Shown one piece after another: positions 25,211 through 33,974 of a stretch of 64,000 nucleotides of DNA. The stretch spans positions 1,736,001 to 1,800,000 of the forward strand of contig NZ_CP035281.1 in assembly GCF_004103735.1 (NCBI RefSeq). Direction: 5' to 3'. The notes beneath the pieces were generated by a model. It was not told the DNA's origin. It saw only the letters and a program-made list of their open reading frames with translations, and searched no databases. This DNA is from Aminipila luticellarii. GTDB taxonomy: Bacteria; Bacillota; Clostridia; Peptostreptococcales; Anaerovoracaceae. How positions within the stretch are numbered: position 1 is the first letter of the stretch; each line of letters begins with the position of its first letter. The position numbers and the translations under genes were made by a program.

Positions 25211-25855
25211 TTATTTGAAAAAATCGCAAACTGGAACCCGAATTTGTTCCATCCGCTCTTCCCGTAAAATTCCTGTCCCACTAGTCAGGTTTGCTATAAT
25301 TTGTTTCAAATTCTCTTTCTTTTCCGGTTCCGCGGACAAAATAACTTGAACTGAATCCTCATAAATTATTTGATTTATGCTAAATTCGCCGGCTTGAGAC
25401 AGATTCTGTAATTTATTTAAGTATGTATACTCTAAGTTCACCACCGCCACATACATGTCCTTTACGGCACAGATCCCTGCCTCCTGTAAGGCCAGCTTCA
25501 CCGAACTCGTATAAGCTCTTACCAGACCGCCTGTCCCCAATTTAATTCCACCAAAATATCGAGTGACCACCACCGCCAGATTGGTAAGCCCTTCCCGTAC
25601 GAGCATCTGAACAATAGGCGCACCGGAGGTCCCCTGAGGCTCTCCGTCATCGCTTGCCCATTGAATCTGATACTTGTCTCCTATGACCATGGCGGGTACG
25701 TTATGTGTGGCATCCTTATGCTTTATCTTGATTTCAGAAATAAAGGCTTCTGCCTCTTCTCTCGTTTCCACGGGGCAAACATAGGCTATAAATCTTGACT
25801 TATCAATCGTTTGCTCCGCATATTCCAATTTTTGCACGGTATTATATCGTATCAT
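25211..25855 (-). CDS. YigZ/IMPACT-family protein
   Basis: A 214-residue protein of the YigZ/IMPACT family. The N-terminal domain has the family signature: SRFIAYVCPVETREEAEAF, KHKDATHNVPA, DDGEPQGTSGAPI and VTRYFGGIKLGTGGLVRAY. The C-terminal half is an EF-G-like fold. IMPACT relatives modulate the stress kinase GCN2 in eukaryotes; the bacterial role is unknown, though it has been linked to translation. It overlaps hflX by 14 bases, so both are probably read together. Confidence 0.93.
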   Translation of the reverse strand: MIRYNTVQKLEYAEQTIDKSRFIAYVCPVETREEAEAFISEIKIKHKDATHNVPAMVIGDKYQIQWASDDGEPQGTSGAPIVQMLVREGLTNLAVVVTRYFGGIKLGTGGLVRAYTSSVKLALQEAGICAVKDMYVAVVNLEYTYLNKLQNLSQAGEFSINQIIYEDSVQVILSAEPEKKENLKQIIANLTSGTGILREERMEQIRVPVCDFFK

Positions 25856-27122
25856 ACTCTTTTAACCTATTATAATCTGCCTGCGCCAATTCTACCTCAA
25901 ATGCGGTGCCGGATTCGACATATTCTGTGGACAGGACTCTGGCATTTTCACAAAGATAAGAAGAAATGTCTCCCCTGTCATAGGGAATAAGCAATTTCGC
26001 TGTAACTCGATCCGAAAACAGTTTCGTTTTGATCACATTTATAATCTGGTCAAAATTGTCCCCCCGTTTTGCCGAAATACAGATATATTCTTCCTCTGTG
26101 ACAGGCATTGCTTCATTTTCCAGTAAATCTATTTTATTATACACCAGCACTCTCTCTTTATTCCCTGCTCCAATTTCCCTTAGGACCTTATTTGTCACAT
26201 CAATATGGAACTCATTTGCCGCATAAGAAGCATCCACCACATGCAGAAGTAGATCCGCATAGGTCACTTCTTCCAAAGTGGCTTTAAAAGCATTGACCAG
26301 AGAATGGGGCAGTTTACTGACAAAGCCGACCGTATCAATTAAGATAAATTCATCGTTGGTATCCAGCTTAATGTTCCTTTGTGACGTATCCAGCGTAGCA
26401 AAAAGCATGTCCTTCTCTAAAACCGCCTTTTCTTCTCTGTATACACTCTCCAAAAGCCTGTTCATAATAGCGGACTTTCCTGCATTGGTATAGCCTACAA
26501 GAGCCACGATAGGCAGGCCTGCCTTTACTCTTTTTGCCCGCTGAACATTTCGGTTTCCCTTTATTTCAACAAGCTCTGCTTTGATATCGTCCATCCTTCG
26601 CTGAACGTGTCTCCTGTCCGTTTCCAGCTTTTTTTCTCCCGGGCCTCTTGTTCCAATTCCGCCTCCCAGTCTTGACAAGCTTTTTCCAAAGCCCAGCAGT
26701 CGCGGCATCCTGTATTGAAGCTGAGCCAACTCAACTTGCAGCTTTCCCTCCCGGGATACAGCCCTTGCCGCAAAAATATCCAAAATTAATATGGTTCTGT
26801 CAATAACCCGGATTCCAACCGTATCCTCCAAATTTCTAAGCTGCATTCCGGAAAGCTCATCGTTAAAGATCACCATATCGGCTTCCATGTTTCTGCACAG
26901 TTCAGCCAGTTCTTCTACCTTTCCTTTTCCGATAAAGGTGGCACCGTTGGGTCTTTCCAAGCTTTGAACCATCGTCCCGAGCACCTCTACTTCCGCGGCC
27001 TCTGCCAGCCCCTCCAGCTCTTCCATAGAATAGCTGATATCCTCCTTGAGCTGAAGCCCGACCAGGATGGCTTTATATTCTTCGTTTTGTATGACATCAT
27101 TATTTTCACTAAATCTTAACAT
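25842..27122 (-). CDS. hflX: Ribosome-associated GTPase HflX
   Basis: A 426-residue GTPase that splits stalled or idle ribosomes, notably during heat stress. The N-terminal HflX domain has GKGKVEELAEL and the IFNDELSGMQLRNLE stretch, with a glycine-rich linker (LGGGIGTRGPGEKKLETDRR). The G domain shows GYTNAGKSAIMNRL (P-loop), DTVGFVSKLPHSLV (G3) and YNKIDLLE (G4), and a small C-terminal domain follows. Standard length. It lies upstream of yigZ in the same operon. Confidence 0.96.
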   Translation of the reverse strand: MLRFSENNDVIQNEEYKAILVGLQLKEDISYSMEELEGLAEAAEVEVLGTMVQSLERPNGATFIGKGKVEELAELCRNMEADMVIFNDELSGMQLRNLEDTVGIRVIDRTILILDIFAARAVSREGKLQVELAQLQYRMPRLLGFGKSLSRLGGGIGTRGPGEKKLETDRRHVQRRMDDIKAELVEIKGNRNVQRAKRVKAGLPIVALVGYTNAGKSAIMNRLLESVYREEKAVLEKDMLFATLDTSQRNIKLDTNDEFILIDTVGFVSKLPHSLVNAFKATLEEVTYADLLLHVVDASYAANEFHIDVTNKVLREIGAGNKERVLVYNKIDLLENEAMPVTEEEYICISAKRGDNFDQIINVIKTKLFSDRVTAKLLIPYDRGDISSYLCENARVLSTEYVESGTAFEVELAQADYNRLKEYDTI

Positions 27123-27158
27123 AATTGTATTTTACCACACCTTTTCTTCCATTACCCA

Positions 27159-27860
27159 TTAATTCCCCGAATTCATGCCGTCCAACAGATCTTCTTTCGG
27201 TACATTGACATAGCTGTTCGGTACTTTCCCCAGTATGACAGCCTCGGAAACCAGAACCACATTATGTATTTCCAACGTATTAGACGAAAAAGGGGACATA
27301 ATTCTGACCTTACTGGTCAAAGACAAATACACCTTATATTTTGTCTGGTTAATTCCCTGAGACTCAAATTCACTTAAGAACTCTATATTTGCCACACTGA
27401 TAGGTAAAACCTTCATATTGACATTAATATCTGCCTGCGACATCAATTGACTGCCTAGAATCGTTCCTAAAGGTACCTTTATTACCGTAGGCTTCATATC
27501 TCGATATCTCTGTTTTATTTCTTTACCAAGCTCTGCTGCCAAAATGTTCATAGCCACGGTATTGGACTGTACTAACTCTATGCTTCCCTCCTTATCCGTA
27601 TTTATGATAAGCAAATCTTCCAGCTTCGTAGCTTCCTTAAAGAATTGTTTACAGGTGGCTTCATTGATGGCATATGTGACCATTTCCTTTGCTTTTATAG
27701 CGGCTAGAGAGTCTATGGAAGGCCGTACCACTTTCACCATTTTCCATCCGATCAAGCTTGCCAGCATTGTAATTATTATAATAGCAATCAGAACTTTTAT
27801 CCATCTGCTTTTTTTAGTTTCACAAGCTTTAAACCGTTTAGTAGTCCATAGCCCCAGCAT
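27159..27860 (-). CDS. yunB: YunB-like sporulation protein
   Basis: A 233-residue protein with one N-terminal membrane helix (about residues 20-41) after a basic segment, and an extracytoplasmic domain with PTVIKVPLGTILGSQLMSQ and NVNMKVLPISVANIEF. These fit YunB, a SigE-dependent sporulation protein of Bacillus. The start at 27860 directly follows the codY terminator and has a GGGGG-type ribosome site; an in-frame TTG at 27917 upstream lies inside the terminator region. The family link is from the pattern of the domain and its size. Confidence 0.8.
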   Translation of the reverse strand: MLGLWTTKRFKACETKKSRWIKVLIAIIIITMLASLIGWKMVKVVRPSIDSLAAIKAKEMVTYAINEATCKQFFKEATKLEDLLIINTDKEGSIELVQSNTVAMNILAAELGKEIKQRYRDMKPTVIKVPLGTILGSQLMSQADINVNMKVLPISVANIEFLSEFESQGINQTKYKVYLSLTSKVRIMSPFSSNTLEIHNVVLVSEAVILGKVPNSYVNVPKEDLLDGMNSGN

Positions 27861-27862
27861 AA

Positions 27863-27905
27863 AAACACCCCCGAACAGATATATCATTATATGCTGAACG
27901 GGGGC
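27863..27905 (-). terminator. codY terminator overlapping the yunB ribosome site
   Basis: On the minus strand CCCCCG is paired with CGGGGG, with a two-base mismatch and then CAG/CTG, loop ATATA-rich, followed by TGTTTTT. The right arm carries the yunB ribosome site and the T run abuts its ATG. Confidence 0.7.
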
Positions 27906-27926
27906 AGACCGTGTCAAATTAATTGG

Positions 27927-28706
27927 CTACATATCCAATTTTTCAAGTTCCTCATAGAATTTAGGGTTTAAAATTTTAATATGGGTTCCTTTCATCCCAA
28001 GAGAACGGGACTCAATAACACCCGCACTTTCTAACTTGCGAAGGGCGTTCACAATAACAGATCGGGTGATGCCGGATCTGTCCGCGATCTTACTGGCGAC
28101 CAGCAGACCTTCATTTCCGTTCAGTTCGGCAAAAATCTGCTGCACGGCTTCTATTTCGGAATACGATAAAGTACCGATAGCCATTTGAACGATAGACCGC
28201 ATTCTTTCTTCTTCTTCAAACTCTAAAGTTTTTCTTCTCTGTATCTCAAGACCCACTACGGTAGCGCCGTATTCGCCCAGCACTAAATCTTCATTGCTGA
28301 ATTCGGGCTCGTATCTTGTGCAGATCAGGGTGCCCCATCTCTGTCCGCCTCCTAAAATAGGGATGATCGTGTGCAGCTTGTCATACGTATCATAATCATA
28401 TTTAAAAATCTCAAGTGCATCCTCCGCTTTCAGATTAGCTTCCGTAGAAGTAACCTTCAATAAGGCTTCATTGTATTCGTTCGGAAACTTTTCAATGCCT
28501 GTTTCAGGATCTGTAATGGTCGAACTATCCGATTTAATTTTATAGTGTACACCGATTACTTTACCTCTCAGATTTGCAATATATACATTCGCATCCATCA
28601 TATCACTCAATATATTACAAAGCTCATCAAAAGAAAAGGCTCCTGTCGCACTCTCTTGCAGAACCCAATTCAGTTTTCTGATTTTACTTAAAAGATCTTT
28701 TCCCAT
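27927..28706 (-). CDS. codY: GTP- and branched-chain amino-acid-sensing repressor CodY
   Basis: A 259-residue global regulator. The N-terminal GAF domain starts LLSKIRKLNWVLQESATGAFSF and contains the ligand-binding region. The C-terminal winged helix-turn-helix is seen as SKIADRSGITRSVIVNALRKLESAGVIESRSLGMKGTHI, with the recognition helix complete. It binds DNA at AATTTTCWGAAAATT when GTP and isoleucine/valine are plentiful. A matching site upstream of its own gene suggests autoregulation. It stands directly after hslU, as in Bacillus. Confidence 0.97.
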   Translation of the reverse strand: MGKDLLSKIRKLNWVLQESATGAFSFDELCNILSDMMDANVYIANLRGKVIGVHYKIKSDSSTITDPETGIEKFPNEYNEALLKVTSTEANLKAEDALEIFKYDYDTYDKLHTIIPILGGGQRWGTLICTRYEPEFSNEDLVLGEYGATVVGLEIQRRKTLEFEEEERMRSIVQMAIGTLSYSEIEAVQQIFAELNGNEGLLVASKIADRSGITRSVIVNALRKLESAGVIESRSLGMKGTHIKILNPKFYEELEKLDM

Positions 28707-28769
28707 AACTATCTTTTTCTCCTTTATTTATAATTCAAGACTAATTTGTCCTATTTCCCACGTTAATAT

Positions 28770-28798
28770 ATATTATCTCTTTTTTTAAAAACAATCAA
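28770..28798 (-). promoter_or_regulatory. codY promoter
   Basis: TTGATT (complement 28793-28798) with TAATAT (complement 28770-28775) at 17 bases on the minus strand, 64 bases before the codY ATG. Separates codY transcription from hslU, which has its own terminator. Confidence 0.6.
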
Positions 28799-28810
28799 GC
28801 TATTATTTTG

Positions 28811-28825
28811 ATTTTTCTAAAAACT
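28811..28825 (-). promoter_or_regulatory. Candidate CodY box upstream of codY
   Basis: The minus strand reads AGTTTTTAGAAAAAT, matching 12 of 15 positions of the CodY consensus AATTTTCWGAAAATT. It lies 13 bases upstream of the -35 element and could give feedback control. Confidence 0.4.
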
Positions 28826-28869
28826 TTTTATTTTGCAAACAATTACGCTAAAATTTGTCACTTTTTACG

Positions 28870-28907
28870 AAAAAACAGATTGGTAATACCAAATATATAC
28901 CAATCTG
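28870..28907 (-). terminator. hslU terminator
   Basis: CAGATTGGTA (minus strand) is paired with TACCAATCTG, 10-bp stem, loop of about 12 bases, followed by six T. It ends the topA-hslV-hslU transcript before codY. Confidence 0.85.
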
Positions 28908-28923
28908 CTCATTTTTGTCAAGA

Positions 28924-30360
28924 TTAAAGAATAAACTTGTCTATATCATCTTCGTGTATCTTTTCTACAAATTTTTCTTTTACGTATGCCCGGTCTATGA
29001 TGATTTCCTCTTGCTCCATCTCAGGAATGTTAAAAGAAATATCCTCAAGGAGCTTCTCCATAATCGTGTGAAGCCTTCTGGCTCCAATGTTTTCAGTCTG
29101 TTCGTTCATAAGAAAAGCCATGGTGGCAATCTCTTCTACGGAATCCTCTGTAAACGTAATCTTTATGCCTTCTGTTTCCAGCAGCATTTTGTGCTGTTTC
29201 AATAAAGCATTTTTCGGAATGGTAAGAATCTTAACAAAGGAATCCTTTGTCAGATTCTCCAATTCAACCCGGATTGGAAATCTTCCCTGCAATTCAGGAA
29301 TCAGATCCGTAGGCTTAGACGTATGGAAGGCTCCCGCTCCGATAAACAGTACATGATCGGTTTTCACCGGTCCGTATTTCGTATTCACAACGCTGCCTTC
29401 TACGATTGGAAGGATATCTCTTTGAACACCTTCTCTGGAAACATCAGCCCCGGATCGATAGCTGGAACCGGATGCGATTTTATCAATTTCATCGATGAAG
29501 ATAATCCCGTTCTGTTCCGCAATTTCCAAAGCTTCTTCTGTTACCTGATCCATATCAATTAAATTTTGGGCTTCCTGTTCCCTCAAAATTTTTCTTGCGT
29601 CCTTTACTCGAACTTTTTTCTTCTTCTTTTTCGGAGGCATCATATCACCGAAAATATTCCCGATAGCAATGCTCATGCCTTCATTTCCCATATCCAAGGT
29701 ATTGCCTTTGGGTGTTTCATTCACCTGAATTTCAATATATTGTTCTTCCAGCATACCATCCCGGAGCTGCTGTCTCACCTGTTCTCTGGCAAGCTCAACA
29801 TCGCTTTTGTCGGCATTGTCTGCGTCTTTATCCTCCTGTTCAAGCTGCGGTCTCTGCGTCTGCTGATATCCGCCGCCCAAAATGAAGTCAAAAGGTGTTT
29901 TCAAGTTACTTGCACCGGAAGCTGCTGTCTTCTTTTTCCCCGGAATGATTGCTTCAATAATCTTTTCTTCCGCGATTTCTTCGGCTATGGAATATTTTTC
30001 TTGTAGCCGTTTCTGCTTGGTTATCCGAATGGAAGCTTCCACTAAATCCCTTACCATGGAATCTACGTCTCTTCCAACGTAACCGACTTCCGTAAATTTT
30101 GTAGCCTCTACCTTCACAAATGGCGCATCCATCAGCTTTGCCAGCCGTCTGGCAATCTCAGTCTTACCGCAGCCGGTAGGTCCGATCATCAAAATATTTT
30201 TCGGGATGATCTCCTCCTTCATTTCTTCAGGCAGAAGATTTCTTCTGTATCGGTTTCTCAGAGCAATAGCCACAGACTTCTTTGCTTCATCTTGTCCAAT
30301 AATATATTTATCAAGTTCCGCCACGATCTGTTTTGGCGTCATATTGTATAATTCTCCCAT
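28924..30360 (-). CDS. hslU: ATP-dependent protease ATPase HslU (ClpY)
   Basis: A 478-residue AAA+ unfoldase that feeds proteins into HslV. It begins [17 protein letters not shown] and has Walker [10 protein letters not shown], the I-domain insert (about residues 110-260) and Walker [12 protein letters not shown]. It then has sensor 2 at [17 protein letters not shown]. The C-terminal end DDIDKFIL (ending -L) is the tail that docks into HslV pockets. It starts 14 bases after hslV and ends at its own terminator. Confidence 0.97.
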   Translation of the reverse strand: MGELYNMTPKQIVAELDKYIIGQDEAKKSVAIALRNRYRRNLLPEEMKEEIIPKNILMIGPTGCGKTEIARRLAKLMDAPFVKVEATKFTEVGYVGRDVDSMVRDLVEASIRITKQKRLQEKYSIAEEIAEEKIIEAIIPGKKKTAASGASNLKTPFDFILGGGYQQTQRPQLEQEDKDADNADKSDVELAREQVRQQLRDGMLEEQYIEIQVNETPKGNTLDMGNEGMSIAIGNIFGDMMPPKKKKKKVRVKDARKILREQEAQNLIDMDQVTEEALEIAEQNGIIFIDEIDKIASGSSYRSGADVSREGVQRDILPIVEGSVVNTKYGPVKTDHVLFIGAGAFHTSKPTDLIPELQGRFPIRVELENLTKDSFVKILTIPKNALLKQHKMLLETEGIKITFTEDSVEEIATMAFLMNEQTENIGARRLHTIMEKLLEDISFNIPEMEQEEIIIDRAYVKEKFVEKIHEDDIDKFIL

Positions 30361-30373
30361 TTTTTAATACCTC

Positions 30374-30913
30374 CTACAGTTTTTCAACAGAAATGTTATC
30401 GTTCGTATAAACGCAAATAGAAGATGCTATTTTTAAGGATTCTCTGACAATCTGTTCGGCATCCATTTCTGTGTGGTTAAACAGCGCATTTGCCGCGGCA
30501 TACGCATAATTCCCACCCGATCCGATTGCTACAAAATCCTCGTCGGGTTCGATTACTTCACCGTTTCCGGAAATCAAGAGCATATTTTCTTTATCGGCAG
30601 CAATCATTAAAGCCTCCAGATTTCTCATGCCTTTGTCGGATCTCCACATCTGCGCCAGAGCAACTGCTGCTTTCTTCAAGTTTCCTGAATGTTCTTCCAA
30701 TTTTTTCTCAAATTTTTCCGTCAGCGAAAAGGCATCTGAAACAGAACCGGCAAACCCTGTTACTACTGAGTTCTTATAAATTTTCTTAACTTTTTTTGCT
30801 TTATGCTTCATGATGGCCGTCTCACCCATGGTAACTTGTCCGTCTCCCCCGATACAAATGTCGTTTTCCCCTCTTCTTACTGCTACTATAGTAGTTGCAT
30901 GAAATTCTATCAT
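30374..30913 (-). CDS. hslV: ATP-dependent protease subunit HslV (ClpQ)
   Basis: A 179-residue threonine peptidase that forms the proteolytic chamber of the HslUV complex. The N-terminal sequence MIEFHATTIVAVRRG has the catalytic Thr exposed by removal of the short leader; FHATTI is the expected motif. It is followed by DGQVTMG and AGSVSDAFSL. The gene directly precedes hslU, and stands after topA. Length matches the family. Confidence 0.97.
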   Translation of the reverse strand: MIEFHATTIVAVRRGENDICIGGDGQVTMGETAIMKHKAKKVKKIYKNSVVTGFAGSVSDAFSLTEKFEKKLEEHSGNLKKAAVALAQMWRSDKGMRNLEALMIAADKENMLLISGNGEVIEPDEDFVAIGSGGNYAYAAANALFNHTEMDAEQIVRESLKIASSICVYTNDNISVEKL

Positions 30914-30938
30914 CTAACATTACCTCTCTTTCACATAT

Positions 30939-33023
30939 TTATTCTTTATACCCACATTCGCTGTTTGAACACGCTAAAGAACTGTTTTTTGTTTTTTTCT
31001 CCACTAATACGGAACCGCATTCCGGACACTTTTTGTTCGTCGGCTTGTTCCAAAAAACTTGATTGCACTCCGGATATCCGCTGCATCCATAAAACATTCT
31101 GCCGTTTTTTCCCCTTCTCGCTACAATGTCTTTGCCACATTTTGGACATTTGGCATCGATCTTTGTAACAATCGGTTTTGTATTCTTGCACTCCGGATAC
31201 CCGGTACAAGCTATAAAATCACCAAATCTTCCGCTTTTTTTAGCCATAGGCCTGCCACATAGCTCGCATAATTCTCCCGTCAGCTCATCTTCCAATTTGA
31301 CTTTTTCTATCTCTTTATCCGCAATATCCAGTTCCACTTTCAGAACCTCATAAAAATCACTGACAATATTTTTCCAATTCAGATTTTTTACCTCAATATC
31401 ATCCAGACGATCCTCCAGCTCTGCGGTAAAACCTACATCGACAATCTCTTTAAAATATTTTTCCATCAGTTCGGTGACAATAAAACCTAAATCGGTCGGA
31501 AGCAGAGATTTCTTTTCTCTGGACACATATTTTCTGTCCATAAGCGTAGCTATGATCGGTGAATAGGTGCTCGGTCTTCCGATATTTTTTTCTTCCAGAT
31601 CTTTTACCAAGCTTGCTTCCGTATATCTTGCAGGGGGCTGCGTAAAGTTTTGATCGCATTGCAAATCAAGCAGATTCAGTTTATGTCCCACTTGAAGCTC
31701 CGGCAGCATCTTTTCATCCTTTTCTTCACCCGCCTCCTGATATACCTTTAAATATCCGTCAAATTTAAGCTTTGAGCCGTTGGCTTTTAGCGTATAATCC
31801 CCATTTTCTATTTCAACAGCCATCGAGTCATACACTGCCGCAGACATCTGGCTTGCCATAAATCTGGACCAGATCAATTTATACAGGTTGTATTGATCCT
31901 TTGTCAAGGATTCCTTGATTTCATCCGGAACTAAATCCATATAGCTGGGACGGATCGCTTCATGTGCATCCTGCACATCCTTTTTCTTATTTGAAAAAAT
32001 ATTATTGGCATGATACGGGTTTCCATATCTCTCCAGAATAAATTCCTTTGCCGCAGTCTTTGCTTCTTCGGAAATTCTTACGGAATCTGTTCTGATGTAA
32101 GTTACCAGACCGATGGTACCATGCCCTTTGACTTCTACACCCTCGTATAACTGCTGGGCAACCATCATGGTCTTTTTTGTGGAAAAGCCCAGCTTATTTG
32201 CAGCATCCTGCTGCAGACTGCTGGTCGTAAAAGGAGCATACGCTCTCTTCTTTCTTTCTTTCTTTTCAACTTTTTTAACAAAAAAATCATGTTTTTTTAA
32301 TGCGTCAACAACAATATCAGCAGTTTCCTTATTTTCAACCGTAATTTTTTTGCCCATATATTCGATCAATCTGGCAATAAACTTTTTTTTCTCAGCAGAT
32401 TTTCCTTTTTCTTCTAAACCCTCTGACAACATAGCCGCAATATTCCAGTACTCTTCCGGCTTAAAGTCTTTAATCCGGTTTTCTCTGTCACAGATCAATT
32501 TAAGAGCGGCCGATTGTACGCGTCCCGCACTCAGTCCCCGCCTTATTTTTCTCCATAAAAGCGGACTGATCTCATATCCCACCAGCCTGTCTAATACTCG
32601 TCTGGCCTGCTGGGCATCTACTAATTTTGTATCGATGTTTCTCGGATTTTTTACTGCAGTCTGAATGGCATTTTTAGTGATTTCATTAAAAACGATTCTG
32701 CAGGCTTTTGTAGGATCAATTCCCAAAAGATGAGCAATATGCCAGGAAATAGCTTCTCCTTCACGGTCCGGGTCAGTTGCCAGATAAATTTTGTCGGCAT
32801 TTTTGGCTTCCCGCCTCATAGCTTTGATTACATCACCTTTTCCCCTTATAGCTATGTACTGAGGTTCAAAGTTATTTTCTAAGTCAATGCCCAATTTACT
32901 CTTTGGCAGATCTCTGACATGACCAACCGAAGCAATCACCTTGTATTTACTTCCCAAAAATTTTCCTATTGTTTTTGCTTTAGATGGAGATTCCACAATC
33001 ACCAAATTTTTAGAGCTTGCCAT
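30939..33023 (-). CDS. topA: DNA topoisomerase I (type IA)
   Basis: A 694-residue enzyme that relaxes negative supercoils. The N-terminal TOPRIM domain has VIVESPSKAKTIGKFLG and DPDREGEAISWH (catalytic acidic triad). The active-site tyrosine is in VTYIRTDSVRIS. Three C-terminal four-cysteine zinc domains are visible: CELCGRPMAKKSGRFGDF with a following pair, CPKCGKDI with CSGYPEC, and CPECGSVL with CSNSEC. A ribosome site AGGAGG precedes the ATG. Confidence 0.97.
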   Translation of the reverse strand: MASSKNLVIVESPSKAKTIGKFLGSKYKVIASVGHVRDLPKSKLGIDLENNFEPQYIAIRGKGDVIKAMRREAKNADKIYLATDPDREGEAISWHIAHLLGIDPTKACRIVFNEITKNAIQTAVKNPRNIDTKLVDAQQARRVLDRLVGYEISPLLWRKIRRGLSAGRVQSAALKLICDRENRIKDFKPEEYWNIAAMLSEGLEEKGKSAEKKKFIARLIEYMGKKITVENKETADIVVDALKKHDFFVKKVEKKERKKRAYAPFTTSSLQQDAANKLGFSTKKTMMVAQQLYEGVEVKGHGTIGLVTYIRTDSVRISEEAKTAAKEFILERYGNPYHANNIFSNKKKDVQDAHEAIRPSYMDLVPDEIKESLTKDQYNLYKLIWSRFMASQMSAAVYDSMAVEIENGDYTLKANGSKLKFDGYLKVYQEAGEEKDEKMLPELQVGHKLNLLDLQCDQNFTQPPARYTEASLVKDLEEKNIGRPSTYSPIIATLMDRKYVSREKKSLLPTDLGFIVTELMEKYFKEIVDVGFTAELEDRLDDIEVKNLNWKNIVSDFYEVLKVELDIADKEIEKVKLEDELTGELCELCGRPMAKKSGRFGDFIACTGYPECKNTKPIVTKIDAKCPKCGKDIVARRGKNGRMFYGCSGYPECNQVFWNKPTNKKCPECGSVLVEKKTKNSSLACSNSECGYKE

Positions 33024-33105
33024 ATATTAATCCTCCTAAGGGAACTCTTCTCTACTAATGAATTTTATTATCTCTATACAAAAACTGATTATATTTCTAT
33101 TTTCA

Positions 33106-33972
33106 TCAGTTTGCAATAAAAATTTTACCGAGGGCCGAATAAACGACCCCCTTCATTTCTAAAATCGTAAGGATCGCATTCACATCAGAAACCTTCATAT
33201 TTACCTCTCTGCACAGGTAATCTGCTGACACTTCACCCTCCCGCTGAATAATTTTCACCAGGGTCTGTTCTTCTCTTCCAAGTTGTCTTATAATATTTGC
33301 TGTATTTTTTTTATTTATTCCTAAAATATCAAAGATATCATCAATTAATGCCAATGGATAAGCACCGTCTTGAATAAGCTTATTCGTTCCTATCGAACCA
33401 AAACTGTTTATATTTCCCGGAACTGAAAAAACATTCCTGCCCTGCTCCGCCGCTCTTTCTGCGGTAATCAGCGAACCGCTGGAAACGCCTGCCTCTACCA
33501 CTACCGTAGCCATGGATAACCCGCTTATAATCCGGTTTCTGTGCGGAAACGTAAATTTGCTTCCGGGGTATCCGGGAGGATATTCGGATAGTAAAAGACC
33601 TTTTTCCACAATTTCATCCCGTAAAGCCCGGTTAAAAGCCGGAAAACAAATGTCGATTCCGCATCCCAGCACCGCAATCGTGTTCCCGTTTACGGAAAGA
33701 GCTCCCTTATGGCTCATGGAATCAATCCCTGCCGCCATACCGCTGACGGTGACCACGTCATTGTCAGCCAGGCGCTTTCCGATTTCATGTGCCGCCCATT
33801 TTCCATAAGCAGACGCCTTTCTTGATCCCACCACCGATACCGATGAACAGGAGGCAAGTTCAAGATTTCCGATATAATAAAGCCGCTCCGGCGGATCCTT
33901 TATCTCTCTTAACAGGATGGGGTATTTTTCAGAATTCTTCTCGACTGTTTTAATATCCTTTGTTATATCCAT
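33106..33972 (-). CDS. dprA: DNA-processing protein DprA
   Basis: A 288-residue protein that loads RecA on incoming single-stranded DNA in natural transformation. The Rossmann-like core has GSRKASAYGKWAA, VSGMAAGIDSMSHKGAL, and the family signature VEAGVSSGSLITAERAAEQGR. GTNKLIQDGA closes the core, and a C-terminal winged helix (about residues 225-285) follows. DprA is kept in many Firmicutes without known competence. It follows the YifB gene at a two-base gap. Confidence 0.95.
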   Translation of the reverse strand: MDITKDIKTVEKNSEKYPILLREIKDPPERLYYIGNLELASCSSVSVVGSRKASAYGKWAAHEIGKRLADNDVVTVSGMAAGIDSMSHKGALSVNGNTIAVLGCGIDICFPAFNRALRDEIVEKGLLLSEYPPGYPGSKFTFPHRNRIISGLSMATVVVEAGVSSGSLITAERAAEQGRNVFSVPGNINSFGSIGTNKLIQDGAYPLALIDDIFDILGINKKNTANIIRQLGREEQTLVKIIQREGEVSADYLCREVNMKVSDVNAILTILEMKGVVYSALGKIFIAN

Positions 33973-33974
33973 AT

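Noticed and set aside
27868-27917. sigma-A promoter for yunB in TTGACA...TATAAT
   Set aside because: The spacing is about 20 bases, too long, and the block is explained by the terminator hairpin.
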